A stretch of 64,000 nt of DNA from Kondoa malvinella (taxonomy: Eukaryota > Basidiomycota > Agaricostilbomycetes > Agaricostilbales > Kondoaceae), in contig BCIM01000006.1 in the NCBI GenBank assembly GCA_039545315.1, positions 496,001 to 560,000 of the forward strand, read 5' to 3'. Both the position numbers and the translations under genes were made by a program. Below are positions 1-10,969 of this stretch, piece after piece (the first letter of the stretch is position 1; every line of letters begins with the position of its first letter). The notes beneath the pieces are model-generated. The model made no database searches and was not told the DNA's origin. It was given only the letters and a program-made list of their open reading frames with translations.

Positions 1-1012
1 TTCGAGAGAGCGCTGTATATTGTCAAAGCCGGTTCGAGATCTGTTCCGATATCAGCTTGATGTGCATCTGTAAAGGAAAAGGACAGACCATGCAAACCGA
101 CTAGATACTTGATGGCTTCAGATGCCATAAGTGTACCTATCACACCAGTCACGCTACCCATGACACCTTCATCTTCGCAATTCTGACTATCTTGAGTCGC
201 TGATGAAGTTTCAGGAAAGACACAACGATAACATGGACCTCTTGCTTCCGATTCTGCAGGAGGTAGATTCCATAGTACTACTTGTCCGTCCATTCTTATC
301 GCTGCTCCGCTTAGTAGGACCTTGTCATGAGCTACACAAGCGTCGTTCAACAAATAGCGTGTCGCGGCGTTGTCTGTACAGTCTAGTACTAGGTCGAAGG
401 AGAGGAAGTTGAGCTCGGGGGAGTAGATAGACTGCGGTGTGAGTGGTGAAAGATGAGTCTTGACGCGGATAGATGGATTTCGTCTGTGCTTTGGTCAGCT
501 TATCCATCACGAGAAGAATAGACTCACTCGTGGATGTACAACTTGGCCGACTGAGCTTTCGGCAGTCCTATCCTTGCTTCGGTGTGCATGATCTGCCTAT
601 GGAGGTTCGACAGCTCGACAGTGTCATGATCCACAATGTCTATAGATCCTGCTCACAAACCATCAGAGCTCCGTCTAGTATAGCTTGCGAGTACTTGCCG
701 ACGCCTGCACCAGCAAGATATTGCAACACTGGACATCCCAGTCCTCCTGCACCTACGACCAATATCGATGCTTTCTTGAGTCGTAATTGCCCTAAATGAC
801 TACTGCATCAAGTTCAGCTCTCTTTAGAATCATAGGAGCAGCTCACCTTCGAGCCCAAAGCCGTCCAGAATCATCTGTCGACCATATCTTCGATAGTCAG
901 GCAAACTCAATGCGTCGTCTTGTCCTTGTGTTTCGTGATCTTTTGTCTCTAGAGCCTCGAGTTTTGCTATTTCTGCTTTCAGCGCTGCGATTTTTGAAGC
1001 AGTTCGAGTCAT
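1..1012 (-). CDS. UBA4: Uba4/MOCS3-type E1 (adenylyltransferase-sulfurtransferase), 3' truncated by window edge
   Basis: N-terminal two thirds of the E1-like enzyme that adenylates and thiolates Urm1 (tRNA wobble-U thiolation, urmylation); MOCS3 also serves molybdopterin synthase. Reading on the minus strand from the ATG at 1012: a coiled N-terminal helix, YGRQMIL, the nucleotide loop GAGGLGCP, then [27 protein letters not shown], the zinc-type Cys pair in GPCYRCVF and CEDEGVMG. The C-terminal rhodanese domain lies beyond position 1. Several short introns are needed; one (649-698) has a GC donor. Divergent from the Ysc84-like gene. Family identity is very secure; exon joints are inferred from conservation. 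Confidence 0.92.
649..698 (-). other. GC-AG intron in UBA4
   Basis: The donor reads G|GCAAGT and the acceptor CAG. Removing it joins AGVG to SIDIVDHDT, the conserved ThiF/E1 sequence; no GT donor gives that joint. Confidence 0.75.
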
Positions 1013-1648
1013 TTTGACGCTTTCCGTTGCTTGCTGTCAAGATGCCTTGCTGATCTGACCAGCGGATCTAGGAAGCCATGAACAGCCAGCCAAGTCCCGT
1101 CTCTCTATGTCTGACGTTGCTGTCTAGCGCATGCTGTCACGTTCCTTTTGATAAGGCTTGGCCTGTACAGATCTTGATCTCACATCTTCTTCAAAGTGTC
1201 CTAGCTACATCTGATGTGCCTGCAATCGATCTCTCTCATTGTCACTGCATGTAGCGGTTGCTTCTATGGAGTGAGACATGCTTAGACGGTTCAAGCGCAC
1301 AAGGCTTCACCTCACCGATCGATACTGAACCTACATTCGGTCCTCTACTGGATGTATACAATCTACTTACGCGAGCCCAATAGATGACTCGCTGCGGGCA
1401 CAGCTGTCAAGTAAGTCAGCGCTGAGGTGCATTCGCTGGCATGAGATTGCCCCAAAGCCAGGTCTCATCCGAGCGATAAGCTCTTCGAACAGTCAGCTAC
1501 TACGAGTATCATAATGTATAACAGCAAGTTTGTCCAGCTTTGACGGGATTGTCTGTTGACCGAACTCGTCATACGCTCGTTTGCTCGCAATCACCAATAT
1601 TTCTCGTTCGCGCAAGGTCTACAGCACGCATATAATCACAAGATCGGA
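1013..1648. other. Divergent intergenic region UBA4 / Ysc84-like gene
   Basis: 636 nt between two start codons. I see no convincing ORF or RNA gene here. It must contain both promoters, but no specific element can be named with confidence. Confidence 0.5.
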
Positions 1649-2926
1649 ATGTCCATGTTGAAGCGATTCCAGAAGGCAGCCAGCGACGTTGGCAAACAAG
1701 CACAGGTCGCTGGAACAATCTTGGCTTCGCAGCTTGACGAAGGAGGCAAGCAGATCCAAGGTGAGCAGGCCTTCTACAGCTACATATACAGCTAATCACT
1801 GTCTCCAGGCGGATTCACGCTCGAGAAAGAATGCTCAAGAGCAGCAAAGACCCTGTCGAGCTTTCTCGCGTGAGTTGCTTCCTATGCACACTCACAGTAC
1901 TCTGACAATCCGCACACAGAAATCCAGAACACCCTCAATCTGCACTTAACTCTATCCCTAAAGCTGTCCTGCGCAAAGCGAAAGGGCTCGCAGTCTTCAC
2001 TATCGCGAAAGCTGGGTTCGTATGGAGCGGTAAAGCGGGAAGCGGCCTCATCATCGCTCGTCTACCGGATGGATCCTGTAAGTCTTTCCCTCTATCGCAA
2101 CACACTGCGCTATATGAAGCTTTCTTACAGGGTCTGCACCATCCTGCATCTTTACCGGCGGCGTTGGATTCGGTTTTCAGATAGGAGCGGATATCTCAGA
2201 ATTTGTGGTCGTGTTGAATAGCGAGGAAGCAGTACGGACATTCGCTAGAGGTGGAAATCTCAGTATGTATTCAATTTCGCTTGTTTCGCGCATCGAGCTG
2301 ACATCTGTTGGCTAGCAATCGGTGGCAGTCTGGGCGCTTCAGCAGGGTAAGCGGTGATGATGTCCCTCTCTTCCAAAATGTGTAATTCTCGATGTTATCA
2401 GTCCAGTAGGAACGGGAGGCTCTATAGACGCGGTTCTAGCGAAAGGGTCTACACCACTCTTCACCTGTAAGCGCATACACTCAGCTGCTGGACTTCTGAT
2501 CATCCAGTATAACAGACTCCAAGTCGAAAGGCCTTTACGCTGGTGTATCACTCGAAGGCACAGCATTACTAGAACGGGTTAGTCAAGATTTGCTTTCGTA
2601 TGCGAACTGTCTGACAGCAACTTCGATTGAGCAGAAAGATACCAATGCTGCTTTTTACGGCCAACGAATTCCAGCTGGTGATCTACTCAGCGGCAAAGTG
2701 CCTGCGCCGGAAGCTGCTTCTGCTCTATACACTGTAGTGGAGAGCGCAGAGTCGATAGATGAGACTGCTTTACCAGAGAACTCGTTCGTGGTATGTCATC
2801 CTTTCGGTGCCAGGAATTTGAAGCTCATCATCTTTGCAGCCGGAAGGAGCGCCTTTGATGTCGCCCGGAGGTACACCACAGGCAGAAAGACCGATATTCG
2901 ACGCCGACACTGACCACAAGTCATAG
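1649..2926 (+). CDS. YSC84: Ysc84/SH3YL1-type SYLF-domain protein (no SH3)
   Basis: Member of the SYLF family, which binds phosphoinositides and actin at endocytic patches. Exons read: an amphipathic start (MSMLKRFQKAA), then KECSRAAKTL, IPKAVLRKAKGLAVFT, KAGFVWSGKAGSG, PSCIFTGGVGFG, IGADISEFVVVLN, FARGGNL, GGSLGASAGPVG, SKGLYAGVSLEG and FYGQ. These are the family's hallmark blocks, and they fill nearly the whole protein. After LPENSFV a last exon (from about 2840) adds only about 30 Pro/Gly-rich residues and stops at 2924-2926. The C-terminal SH3 domain of yeast Ysc84 is therefore absent, as in the short fungal forms. The start could be 1649 or the in-frame ATG at 1655. Convergent with the next gene. 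Confidence 0.9.
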
Positions 2927-3040
2927 AGCAGACTACGGATAAGTGTGTAAATAGATATGCGCGACGGAATGATCATGCTATTACTCGAGACTGGTACAGG
3001 ATTCAAATTGCAAACTGAAACCTTAGCCCATACAAACACT

Positions 3041-4671
3041 TAATCGACCTTGGTGACTCTCCATCGCTGCAGAGATGACTGCGACACGGCATCAAATCTC
3101 CATCAAGTGAAAAATCGCATGCACTCACTTTGTCGAATACCTCGAGACGGGTAGACCAGATGTCAGTGCCAACTTGCTGATCTTTCATACCAGATAGCGC
3201 GCGAGTTTGCATGCTATCGAATGGTCAGCCATATCACACTAATAAGTCCAAAACGTACTCCATCAAGTGGTCTCGTCCGACGATAAAGTATTCTATAGCC
3301 AAAATCAGCTGTTGGCGTACACGAAAGACACAGGACTAACCATCAGGGATATACTGTACTTGACGCTTGATCAAGCTAGCTTCTCTTGCAGCGATAGCAC
3401 CGTCTCTTGCAGCAAGGTCCTTTGCAGTCCGAGCCGCAACCTCGGCACGCCTGCGATGATCGAAAGAGCGACGGCGAAGGCATTTCTTAGGTGCTGGTGC
3501 TGCTTCGTGAGTTTCAGCTGGTTCAGAGTAGGCCTTCTCTTCAGGGACAGGAGCTGGTTTCTTCTCTTCTGGCTTAGGAGATGGCTCAGGTTTGGGCTCT
3601 TTTGCCTTTGATGCTGCTTTGGGCTTCTCTTCCACAGGCTTTGGCGATTCTTTAGGCTTAGCGGCTTCAGCATCAGCTTCGGGTTCTTTGGGTGCAACAA
3701 GCTTGTGGATGCCTGCATCTTCAAGAACAGCAGCGGCGACTTTCAGCTGGGATTTGGCGACCTATCTAGCGTTTAGAAGCGGTTCCTAGAAGCACTCATA
3801 TACACGTGTACATACCTCCTTTACTCCTGCGCTGACTTCCACCTTGGCTTCTGCTCTGACCGGGATGAAAGCGAAGACTTGCTTGGCTGGCTCCACAGTC
3901 GAGGGAACTTTGTTTGGGCCAATACCGCCTGGAGAAGAGGTGAGAGAGTTTCGAAGTTGGCTAGAGCAGCTTACAAGCGTAAAGAGCAGCACTGGTGTTC
4001 ATGTCAGAAATACAATCGAGCCTCGAATATCAAGCACATCGCTTACAGCCAGTTGCCGCCTAGAAAGTGGTTGCAGCAGGCGATGAGTGGCTAGTCTCAA
4101 TGCAAAAGAGCAAAATCACTGACCGAGAATGGACTTGTCACCAGTGTTAGTTGCATCGCCTTCGTACCACCTTCGCACGACATCAGTCACGCTCCTGGCT
4201 CGATTGGTATACTTACCATTGCTGACTGAGGCACTTGATCCTGCCATAATGGTCCGAAGTATGGATTCTTGACCCGTCATTCTCCATGTTGGTCAAGTAC
4301 AGAGTGGTCGCTTTGGTCTCGTCGACTACAGTAACAGGTCAGAAGCTTGTCGAATGATAGATATCGCACTCACCGCCTGAAGGAAAGATGGCCTGACCAT
4401 TGTCATAATTGTAGGTCAGATAATCTCCTGTTTCAATGTTTTGGAAGGTGTATCTAGAAAAGCAGCACTTCAGCGTCTGAGACTTCCACTCAGAGCTGCA
4501 GACCTACTTGCCATCTGGCAGGTTGATCATAGCATCCTCGACGGTCGAAGCGACGGCCGTATTGTCGAGATTGCCTTGACCGTGAGAAGTGTCGTACTTG
4601 CCGAGCTCGATGGCCTGGACATAGGCTACGCAGAGCAAGAGAAGAGTCGAGATTCTTTTGTTGGAAAACAT
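3041..4671 (-). CDS. Secreted protein: beta-trefoil-like N-terminus, Lys/Pro/Glu-rich middle
   Basis: I do not recognise the family. A clear signal peptide starts at 4671 (MFSNKRISTLLLLCVAYVQA). It is followed by a stretch resembling one ricin-type/MIR beta-trefoil repeat (YTFQNIETGDYL ... YDNGQAIFPSG) and a block ending KCLSQQWWYEG. Next comes a globular piece (PAKQVFAFIPVRAEAKVEV), then about 60 residues of KPEP/EEKP low-complexity, a basic helix with RRRSFDHRRR, and a compact C-terminus (EYFIVGRDHLMDMQTRALSG ... RWRVTKVD). An LIKR|QV site resembles a Kex2 site. At least eight exons; one intron (about 4166-4212) has branch point CTGAT. Likely extracellular or wall-associated; function unknown. 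Confidence 0.7.
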
Positions 4672-5145
4672 AGCGAAAAAGAGTGGAATGGGATGCTGAA
4701 GAGCTTGGGAGGGATCTGCCTGAAAAGTTGATAACAATGCCAGCCAGCAGAATTGTGATGGCGATATAGGGAGAAGAAGCAGAAAGAAGCTGTACAGCTC
4801 TACGCCAGAAATAGCGCATGTGCCGCGTTTCTTCTTAGAAAATCCATATACGCCGCATTGCGCTTTGACCTCGGTCATGGACACGCGTCGAAAGCAAGGA
4901 GAGTCTATCTGCAAGGTGTAATATGCAAGATCAATGGGCGAGAGCGTTTAGGAGAGGCAGCGAACTATGGTCGAAGACCAAGATGATAAGCACGACGGGC
5001 AAACCGATAAAATGTAACACATAGGTATGGAACAGCAGTAGATTGAGTACCAGATGCTTGACGATATTCAAATCAACACATGCGTGCAGGGGTATCACCT
5101 CTAAGGATTGCTACAGACGAACGACGACCTCTTGCTGCTCTTCTA
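4672..5145. other. Intergenic region, no gene seen
   Basis: 474 nt between the 3' end of the aminotransferase gene and the start of the secreted-protein gene. The frame of the secreted protein stays open upstream of its ATG, but that part lacks signal-peptide character and the ATG at 4671 begins a good one. Probably promoter plus terminator. Confidence 0.45.
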
Positions 5146-6598
5146 CTAATCGACGACGTAGGACCATTCTGACGAAATAGCGCCAGTCTGTCGTTGGTAA
5201 ATGCCGTGGTAGAAAGTTCTTGCTGCTCGACCACCTTTGACGAGTTCACAAGGTACTTCGATATCGAAATCATCTGAGCTGAGGTTGCAATCCGCTGATA
5301 CACCGAGCTTGTTGACAGGTTGTACGACGACTGGTCACAACCTGTAAGCATCATCCACTGTCAATGGGAAAGAGACGTACCAGCTGTTCCTGTACCAAAC
5401 ATTTCTACCAAAGACCCATTTCTTTCTGCTTCTACTACTTCCGCCAATAGAATCTTGCGCTCGCTGACGACAAGTTTCGCAGGTAGATCCATATCCGATT
5501 CCCTTGGTGCGGCAGCATGTTGTCTCGCCAGTGCCAGTACTGACATGCGCGTGATACCGGGTAAAATAAGACCATCGTCGAGTGAAGGTGTAGCTAATTC
5601 ATATGTCTCGCCGCGCTTGAAGAGGACAAAGAGGTTCATTCCCCTTTCAGTCTGATCAGCTACGTCCGGAAGTAACAAAGATATTTGCTCACCCGCATTC
5701 GGTTAATTGACCCTCTTCGAACAGCCAAAGGTTGTGAGCATAGCCGTGCTTCGCAACGTCTGCGATATGCTTTAATGTACTTCCGTAATTTCCCCCGACC
5801 TTGTAACTGCCTACACCTCCCGGCCAAGATCTCACAGCAGCCATAGAAGCATGCAGAGCTATAGGATGAGCTGGCCAAGGTGGATCTTCCCTCTGCAGGT
5901 CATTCATCTCTGGTGCAGGGTTGGTCTTTGGTGCGAAATAGGAAAACATAGGAGCGCATATGATGAATAAAGTAGCAGATGTAGCGCGATGAATACCTAA
6001 TGAATCGCCTGTGCCGATCATTGTTGGTCGGATGTAGAGTGAGGTGCCGTACTCGTCTGGAATGTGAGCTGCTTCGATGGAGACTAGTTTGGCCATTAGT
6101 CGAACGAGAACGTCAGAGTCGAAAGTGGGTAGACAAAGACGGGCAGAAGAACGGTTGAAACGGTCCATGTTGTCTTTCCTACAACCCAGCGCTCTATCAG
6201 ATTCAAGCAACGGTAATTGACGGAGAAGACATACGGTCTGAACAACCTAGTCTTTCCATCCTTTCCTTTATACGCCTTGCACCCTTCAAAGCAAGCAGTT
6301 CCATAATGCAACACGCTTGAAGCCGGATCCAGAGCCAACTTCTGTCTCGTACCAATCACAGGAGCCGACCAACCATTGACGGAATCCCATTCGATCGTCA
6401 ACATATGAGGTGTAAAGTGCTTCAAGCCGCTAGAACAGAGATTTTAAGCATATTTCGATGTTTGAAGGGAAGAACAAACGGTTGAGCGACCTTTAATGGC
6501 GCAGGAGGATTTTCATGCAGTGTAATTGACAGGGCAGACTCGTCTATGTGGTAAAGATCGCCATTAATGCCATTTGTGGGCTTGAGCGTATGTGCCAT
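5146..6598 (-). CDS. BAT2: Branched-chain amino acid aminotransferase (fold type IV PLP)
   Basis: Transaminates Leu, Ile and Val with 2-oxoglutarate (EC 2.6.1.42). Conserved blocks in order: HMLTIEWDSVNGW, LHYGTACFEGCKAYKG, MDRFNRSSARLCLP, YIRPTMIGTGDSLG, then VGGNYGSTLKHIADVAKHGY in place of the usual GxYKxGxNY, followed by LFKRGETYELATPSLDDGLILPGITR and C-terminal EWSYVVD. The lysine in SYKVGGNYG is the expected PLP Schiff-base residue. The N-terminus (MAHTLKPTNGINGDLY) is not a mitochondrial presequence, so this is probably the cytosolic BAT2-like isoenzyme. Introns are about 50 nt; the first needs the donor GTTTGT after VAQP. Stop at 5146-5148. Confidence 0.93.
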
Positions 6599-6949
6599 TG
6601 TGCAAGTTCTCGGGTGTTGTATTGTCTAGAGTGTGTATAGATGTATATGCAGTGTTGTGTTTCAAAAGTATTGGCGGTGCTGGAAGGACGAGATAAGGGA
6701 TTTTAAAGATTTTCTTGACTCGCGCGTTTCCGGTTCACGGCAAGCCGCTGTTGTGAGCTGAACAGATGTACAGGAGAGCCTACAAGAGGGCTGAATGTAT
6801 ATGCTGTGGAGAAGTAACGGATAAGATGCTAGCTTGATAGCCGTGTAGAGGGATGCGACGAGTTTCGATGATAGGCAATGCCATGTAGCATGCATTGTAC
6901 TCTTGCAGATCTAGCCCATATACAGTCGCTGCCACGCATTCTGATAAGA
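6599..6949. other. Intergenic region BAT / PDX3
   Basis: 351 nt between two minus-strand genes. No supported ORF or RNA gene. It should hold the BAT promoter and the PDX3 3' end. Confidence 0.45.
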
Positions 6950-7892
6950 TCAAGGACCCAATCGGTCAATCTTCCACTGTTCTGAACCTTCTGCCAACCG
7001 GACGTAGCGATAGCGATCATGTAGCCTATTACACTCAGCTCACACTCGCTCTGTCAGAAGGACACTCACCTGTTCTTCCTCCCTGCCCAGAACTCGACTT
7101 CATTTGGTATCAACCTGAGCCAATAGTATGAGCTTAAAAGCGGAACCCAAAGTTGCTACTTTACCTATAGCCGCCCCAATAATCGGGAGCTTGCAAATCT
7201 TTCGCTTCACCCTCTGCAGCTTCACTCCTTTCATTACTACCCCTCTGCACACCTAACCGATCCTCCATCTGCATTACCTTTTCATTCAATTCCTCCCTAC
7301 TTGCCAACACTTGGCTTTGCGGAGACGCATAAGCCCCGACTCTGCTTCCAATAGGTCTGCTCGCAAAGTACTTCTGCGTTTCCTCCTTTGACACGCGCTC
7401 AACTTTGCCCACCAACCTCACAGAGAGTGACAATTCTTTCCAATAAAAAGCCATGGAAGCGACCGGGTTTTCTTGCAATTCTTTACCCTTGCGTGAATTG
7501 TAATTGGAGAAAAAGACGAGTCCGTTCAAATCTGCGTGTTTGAGCAATACAAAGCGGGTAGAGGGGATGGAAGAGAGAGAACAAGTTGATAAAGCTACAG
7601 CTTCTGGTTCTTTGACGCCTGATTCGGGTGACAAGACTTTGGTGAACCATTCTTGGAAGAGGACGAGTGGGTTTGAAGGTAGGGATGAAGCGTCATCGGG
7701 GAGCAGAGCGGGAGCAGAATATTGGTTGTGTGAGAGGACTGAAGTACTTGCTGGTGCGCTAGAAAGGTTCATGCTTGCTGTTCGGGTGATGGTAGGCCGT
7801 AAGAGCTGGCGTAGCATACAGGTGTGGTCGATTCGGATAGAAAGTGACGATCGCTCAAACATGGCAAGCAAGGACATTGGGAAGATAGTCAA
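6950..7892 (-). CDS. PDX3: Pyridoxamine 5'-phosphate oxidase
   Basis: FMN-dependent last step of vitamin B6 salvage (EC 1.4.3.5), making pyridoxal phosphate for enzymes such as the neighbouring aminotransferase. Seen: LVLFQEWFTKVL, then STRFVLLKHADLNGLVFFSNYNSRKGKEL, which is the FMN/substrate region. MAFYWKELSLSVRLVGKVERV, YFASRPIGSRVGAYASPQS, VEFWAGRKNRLHDRYRYVR and the diagnostic C-terminus WKIDRLGP follow. The last two introns (45-51 nt) are needed to reach this end. Several in-frame ATGs exist near the start; 7892 is the longest. The methionine before NLSSAPAS (about 7772) is an alternative, and the extension could be a weak targeting segment. Confidence 0.92.
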
Positions 7893-7945
7893 CAGCTACA
7901 GCATTCATTTTTTCGCCCAACAGATCCCCTGTTTTAATTCACGTC

Positions 7946-8565
7946 TCACTTGTCGCTAGAAGTCGCTGCCTTGCGAGCTGTCACCGAGAAATGAGTCAAC
8001 ACATCACCGGCCTCTGCAAGGATGACCTACCTTTCTGCGTGCCCTCCTTCTGTAATTCCTCAGGTGACTTGTCATGCTTTGCACCTTTCACATCCTCTTC
8101 GGCTTTGGTTGGCTATATTCACATCTCATCAGCTTTGTCTTGCCAACGACATGTATTGAGGAGCTTACAGCTTCAGAGTCCTTTGTAGGGCTCACAGCAG
8201 GTTCCGGCGTGCGGTTAGGCGAGTCTTGGGAGCTTATTTCGACGGGTAAGTTCAAACAAGTTTGGCCGAGACTGAAAGACTCACGAGACGAATCGCCCGA
8301 CAGCCAGTGATCGAGGTGCTACTCGTGCTCTGAAAAGTGACAACATGCTTATTAGACGAGATGCTGGTATCGGAAGAACATGGGGAATTCAAATGTTGTC
8401 GCTGTACAGCCGCCTTCAGCTCTCTTTCTCGCAAATGCTATAGGACTACCTCTGCTTGGTACATGCTCTTGCCTGCGCAGAGACGCTCTCTCGCTTCTAG
8501 CAACATCCAAATTTCAGACGTACTTCGATCACATTGCCATTCTGTACCTGGACGAATCGTGCCAT
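7946..8565 (-). CDS. Small hypothetical protein, multi-exon
   Basis: Not recognised. A reading consistent with local splice signals starts MARFVQVQNGNVIE. It passes through SPIAFARKRAEGG and FEFPMFFRYQHL, and ends with a polar tail (RTPEPAVSPTKDSEA, KAEEDVKGAKHDKSPEEL, ARKAATSSDK) and a stop at 7946-7948. The last three joints use good GT-AG introns (47-56 nt); the joint after the first exon is uncertain. The tail looks disordered. It lies between PDX3 and the divergent MYND gene. The gene is probably real but the exact protein is doubtful. Confidence 0.45.
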
Positions 8566-8748
8566 AGGCTGTAGTGACCTGCCTGGGCTCTAACAGCTGT
8601 CTTGAAATACTTGTCTTTGTTTGATCTTGTTATGTCAAATGCCTTAAAGGACCTTGTCATTCATTTAGCTGTGGTAAAGACAAGGGTCTGAGCGCAACGG
8701 ATGTCTTCCAGCTTGTTACTGTCTCTTTAAAGCGACCAGTCTGGGATA

Positions 8749-10481
8749 ATGGTGTTAAAATCTTCGTCAGAGACGTTTGAAGAACGCGGTATCCTGTGCA
8801 TCCCTTACTGCGCGTAAGAAATCTTACGTAACAGCTGGAAGCATTGCTGATACGATTCTACAGGAGCGGTAAAGCCCAGCCTGTAGTCTGTCTTCTACAA
8901 AGGCTCATATCTGGACAGATGAGATGAACTACGGTCTTGACGTATGCAGTCAATGCTACACTCTTGTCAAACACATCCGAAAGTGTGGTGGGTGCTATGT
9001 AGCTCGCTACTGTTCCAAAGGCAAGCTTGGCTGTAACTCAACCCGAACAACTCTCTAATGCCTACTTTAGAGTGCATGCTCAAGGATTGGAAAATTGGTC
9101 CGCAAAAGCACAAAATCATTTGCAACGACTTGCGCTGGTCTGGTCAAACCAGTGTAGTCATTCAAGAACAGATCCCACGCCCACTCAATCCAAATGTGAA
9201 CCTCAATTTGGGCCACGATGCAACCATGAACCCGTTCAAATTCTGGTCGCTTGCTAACGCATCAAATTTCGCTCTTATCGCCGCGACTTGTTCATCATTT
9301 ACCCAGACCAGCATGGCAAAAAACACCACTGTGATCTACGTAGGCAGAAAACTCAGCACGATTGGTCTGCGTTGGCACATTGTTGGGTGAGCGAAGCTTT
9401 CCTTAGGCCTGTAGTGATTATCTCATTCTATCTGCTAGAGTCTACATGTGCGTACCTGCTGGCACATCGCGCTTGGATTTCGGCTCATCTCTTGCAGGTA
9501 TACGAGGGATTATGGCGCAAAGCAGGAAGGTGCGCAAGTCCCCAGTCCCAAAGGACCTTACTCATGCTCTCTTCTAGTCAGGATGTCATTTGATGAGCCT
9601 ATCAAAGACGTCAATCTTTCGCAAGATCAGCATTTGGTGCTTGTGCAGGAAGAAGATTGTCCAGTACCGGTACATTCAGGCTGATAGGTTTCTGACCGAC
9701 ACTTACAACCCATGTTCAGGGAGCCCAAACTTTCAAGTTTCCAGTAGAAACTTCACCAGACAAATGGTCGCCTCTACCGTACACTTTCAGCTTGCAAAAG
9801 TTTATCCTTCTTCTCAACCAAGGACAGCTGATCGACGTCAGCATCCCCGTGCGCACAATTATGGGTGAAGACGCTTTTGACAAGTACATCCAAAGTCTGT
9901 TTGGCTGTGCTGAATACATCGGCATTGGTATGTGTTTCCATAGCTTCGGCGAGACAGTGCTGAGCAGTCATACCAGACATGCGAAAGATCATCTTGAAAC
10001 ATTGCCAAGGACCAGGGTGTACGGACGAGGATTTTGAAGCCTTGAAGAAGATTTATGCCTCTATCCCTTCTGATCAAACGCCGAGCATGAGCGAATTTGG
10101 TTTTCGTGATCCATCTGGTCAGCCTCACCTCAGCTAGAACACAGATCGAAGCTGATGTTTAATGGTTAGGAAACAACACTAACCAGATCTGTCAGTGTCC
10201 ACCTACAATCAATGCATTTCCTAAATTCCGTGGCCTTAGATGCAATCAATGGCCAAATTGTTCCTGCACCATTTCAACCAATCATGAAACGTCTCTATGC
10301 CAACACAAGAAATTCTGACGAGCAAGAAATTTTGTTCGACAGTCCGCAAGGTGACTTGTAGTCTATTCTTCGCGTATTGGCAGGTGCTAATACGTCCTTC
10401 TCTAGCCTTCGTGCAATCGGTATTGAAGAGTGGTCTGGACATGAAATCTCATGCACAGTCAGCTGTCGATGTAATGGCTGA
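8749..10481 (+). CDS. MYND-type zinc-finger protein
   Basis: Contains one MYND finger near the N-terminus: VCSQCYTLVKHIRKCGGCY, YCSKECMLKDW and GPQKHKIIC give the C-x2-C ... C-x2-C ... C-x3-C ... H-x3-C ligand set. MYND fingers usually bind proline-rich partners. The rest (FKFWSLANASNFALIAA; VPGAQTFKFPVE; LQKFILLLNQGQLIDV; GCTDEDFEALKKIY) resembles the stand-alone MYND proteins that are expanded in mushrooms and relatives. The finger is split by a GC-AG intron (9021-9070), and a 5-nt exon (8864-8868) is needed just before it. The 3' end is uncertain: splicing 10196-10244 gives a protein ending near 10481, whereas keeping that intron stops at 10316-10318 with a Cys-rich tail. Confidence 0.75.
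8864..8868 (+). other. Candidate 5-nt exon in MYND gene
   Basis: GAGCG lies between CTACAG and GTAAAG. Using it joins CIPYCA to SDEMNYGLDVCSQC in frame; omitting it breaks the frame. The flanking introns are both about 50 nt. Confidence 0.5.
9021..9070 (+). other. GC-AG intron inside the MYND finger
   Basis: Donor AAAG|GCAAGC, acceptor TTTAG. Removal creates YCSKECMLKDW, the invariant core of the finger, which no GT-donor alternative gives. Confidence 0.75.
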
Positions 10482-10969
10482 TCTGGCGCGTTCGACAGGT
10501 CTTCTTGAAGCGCCGTCTGCGTTCGGCGCTGGGAGCATCGCCTATCGAAGCCTCGTCTCGCTGTCTCTTCAGGCAGCACGCAATGTACATAATGATTTTG
10601 GCGAGCGTTTTTCGTCGCTGCTGTCTATAGTTTCGACCGACACCACGACTGATAATGATTCGCATGACCCGAAGCTACCAGGCGGAGAGCCTGACTCGTC
10701 TATATCATGCCATTGCGCGCGTGATCTCCTTGCTTAGCGCTGCTGCTGTGTGAAACTGTCGCTTCAACTTGCTCCCAGCCGGAACATCTGCTTGCTCTCA
10801 CAAGGGCGCTACTATCGTAGACCATTAGGCCGATTCTCTGCAATATCTCTCTGTTCGTTCCTCTGGCACCCATGTACAGCTCGAGCCTATTATACCTGGC
10901 ATGGAGTTCGGCGCTGAATGCGATCTTTCGGCAACGCTGCTATCTTTTGCATCTTCTACTTGATCATCG
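10482..10969. other. Intergenic region, no gene supported
   Basis: 488 nt between the MYND gene and the arylsulfotransferase-like gene. Open frames of 60-150 codons occur on both strands but show no conserved motif or signal peptide, so I take them as chance. Confidence 0.45.

Noticed and set aside
3371..3724. Lys/Leu/Gln-rich frame antisense-like to the KP-rich stalk
   Set aside because: It is the alternative frame of a low-complexity exon on the same strand; the KPEP frame joins properly to the flanking exons.
4504..4914. Extended frame upstream of the secreted trefoil-like protein
   Set aside because: The extension would bury the signal peptide inside the protein; the ATG at 4671 gives a good N-terminal signal sequence.
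10297..10737. 146-codon plus-strand frame after the MYND gene
   Set aside because: It overlaps the MYND 3' exons in another frame, has no recognisable motif and begins without a plausible start context.
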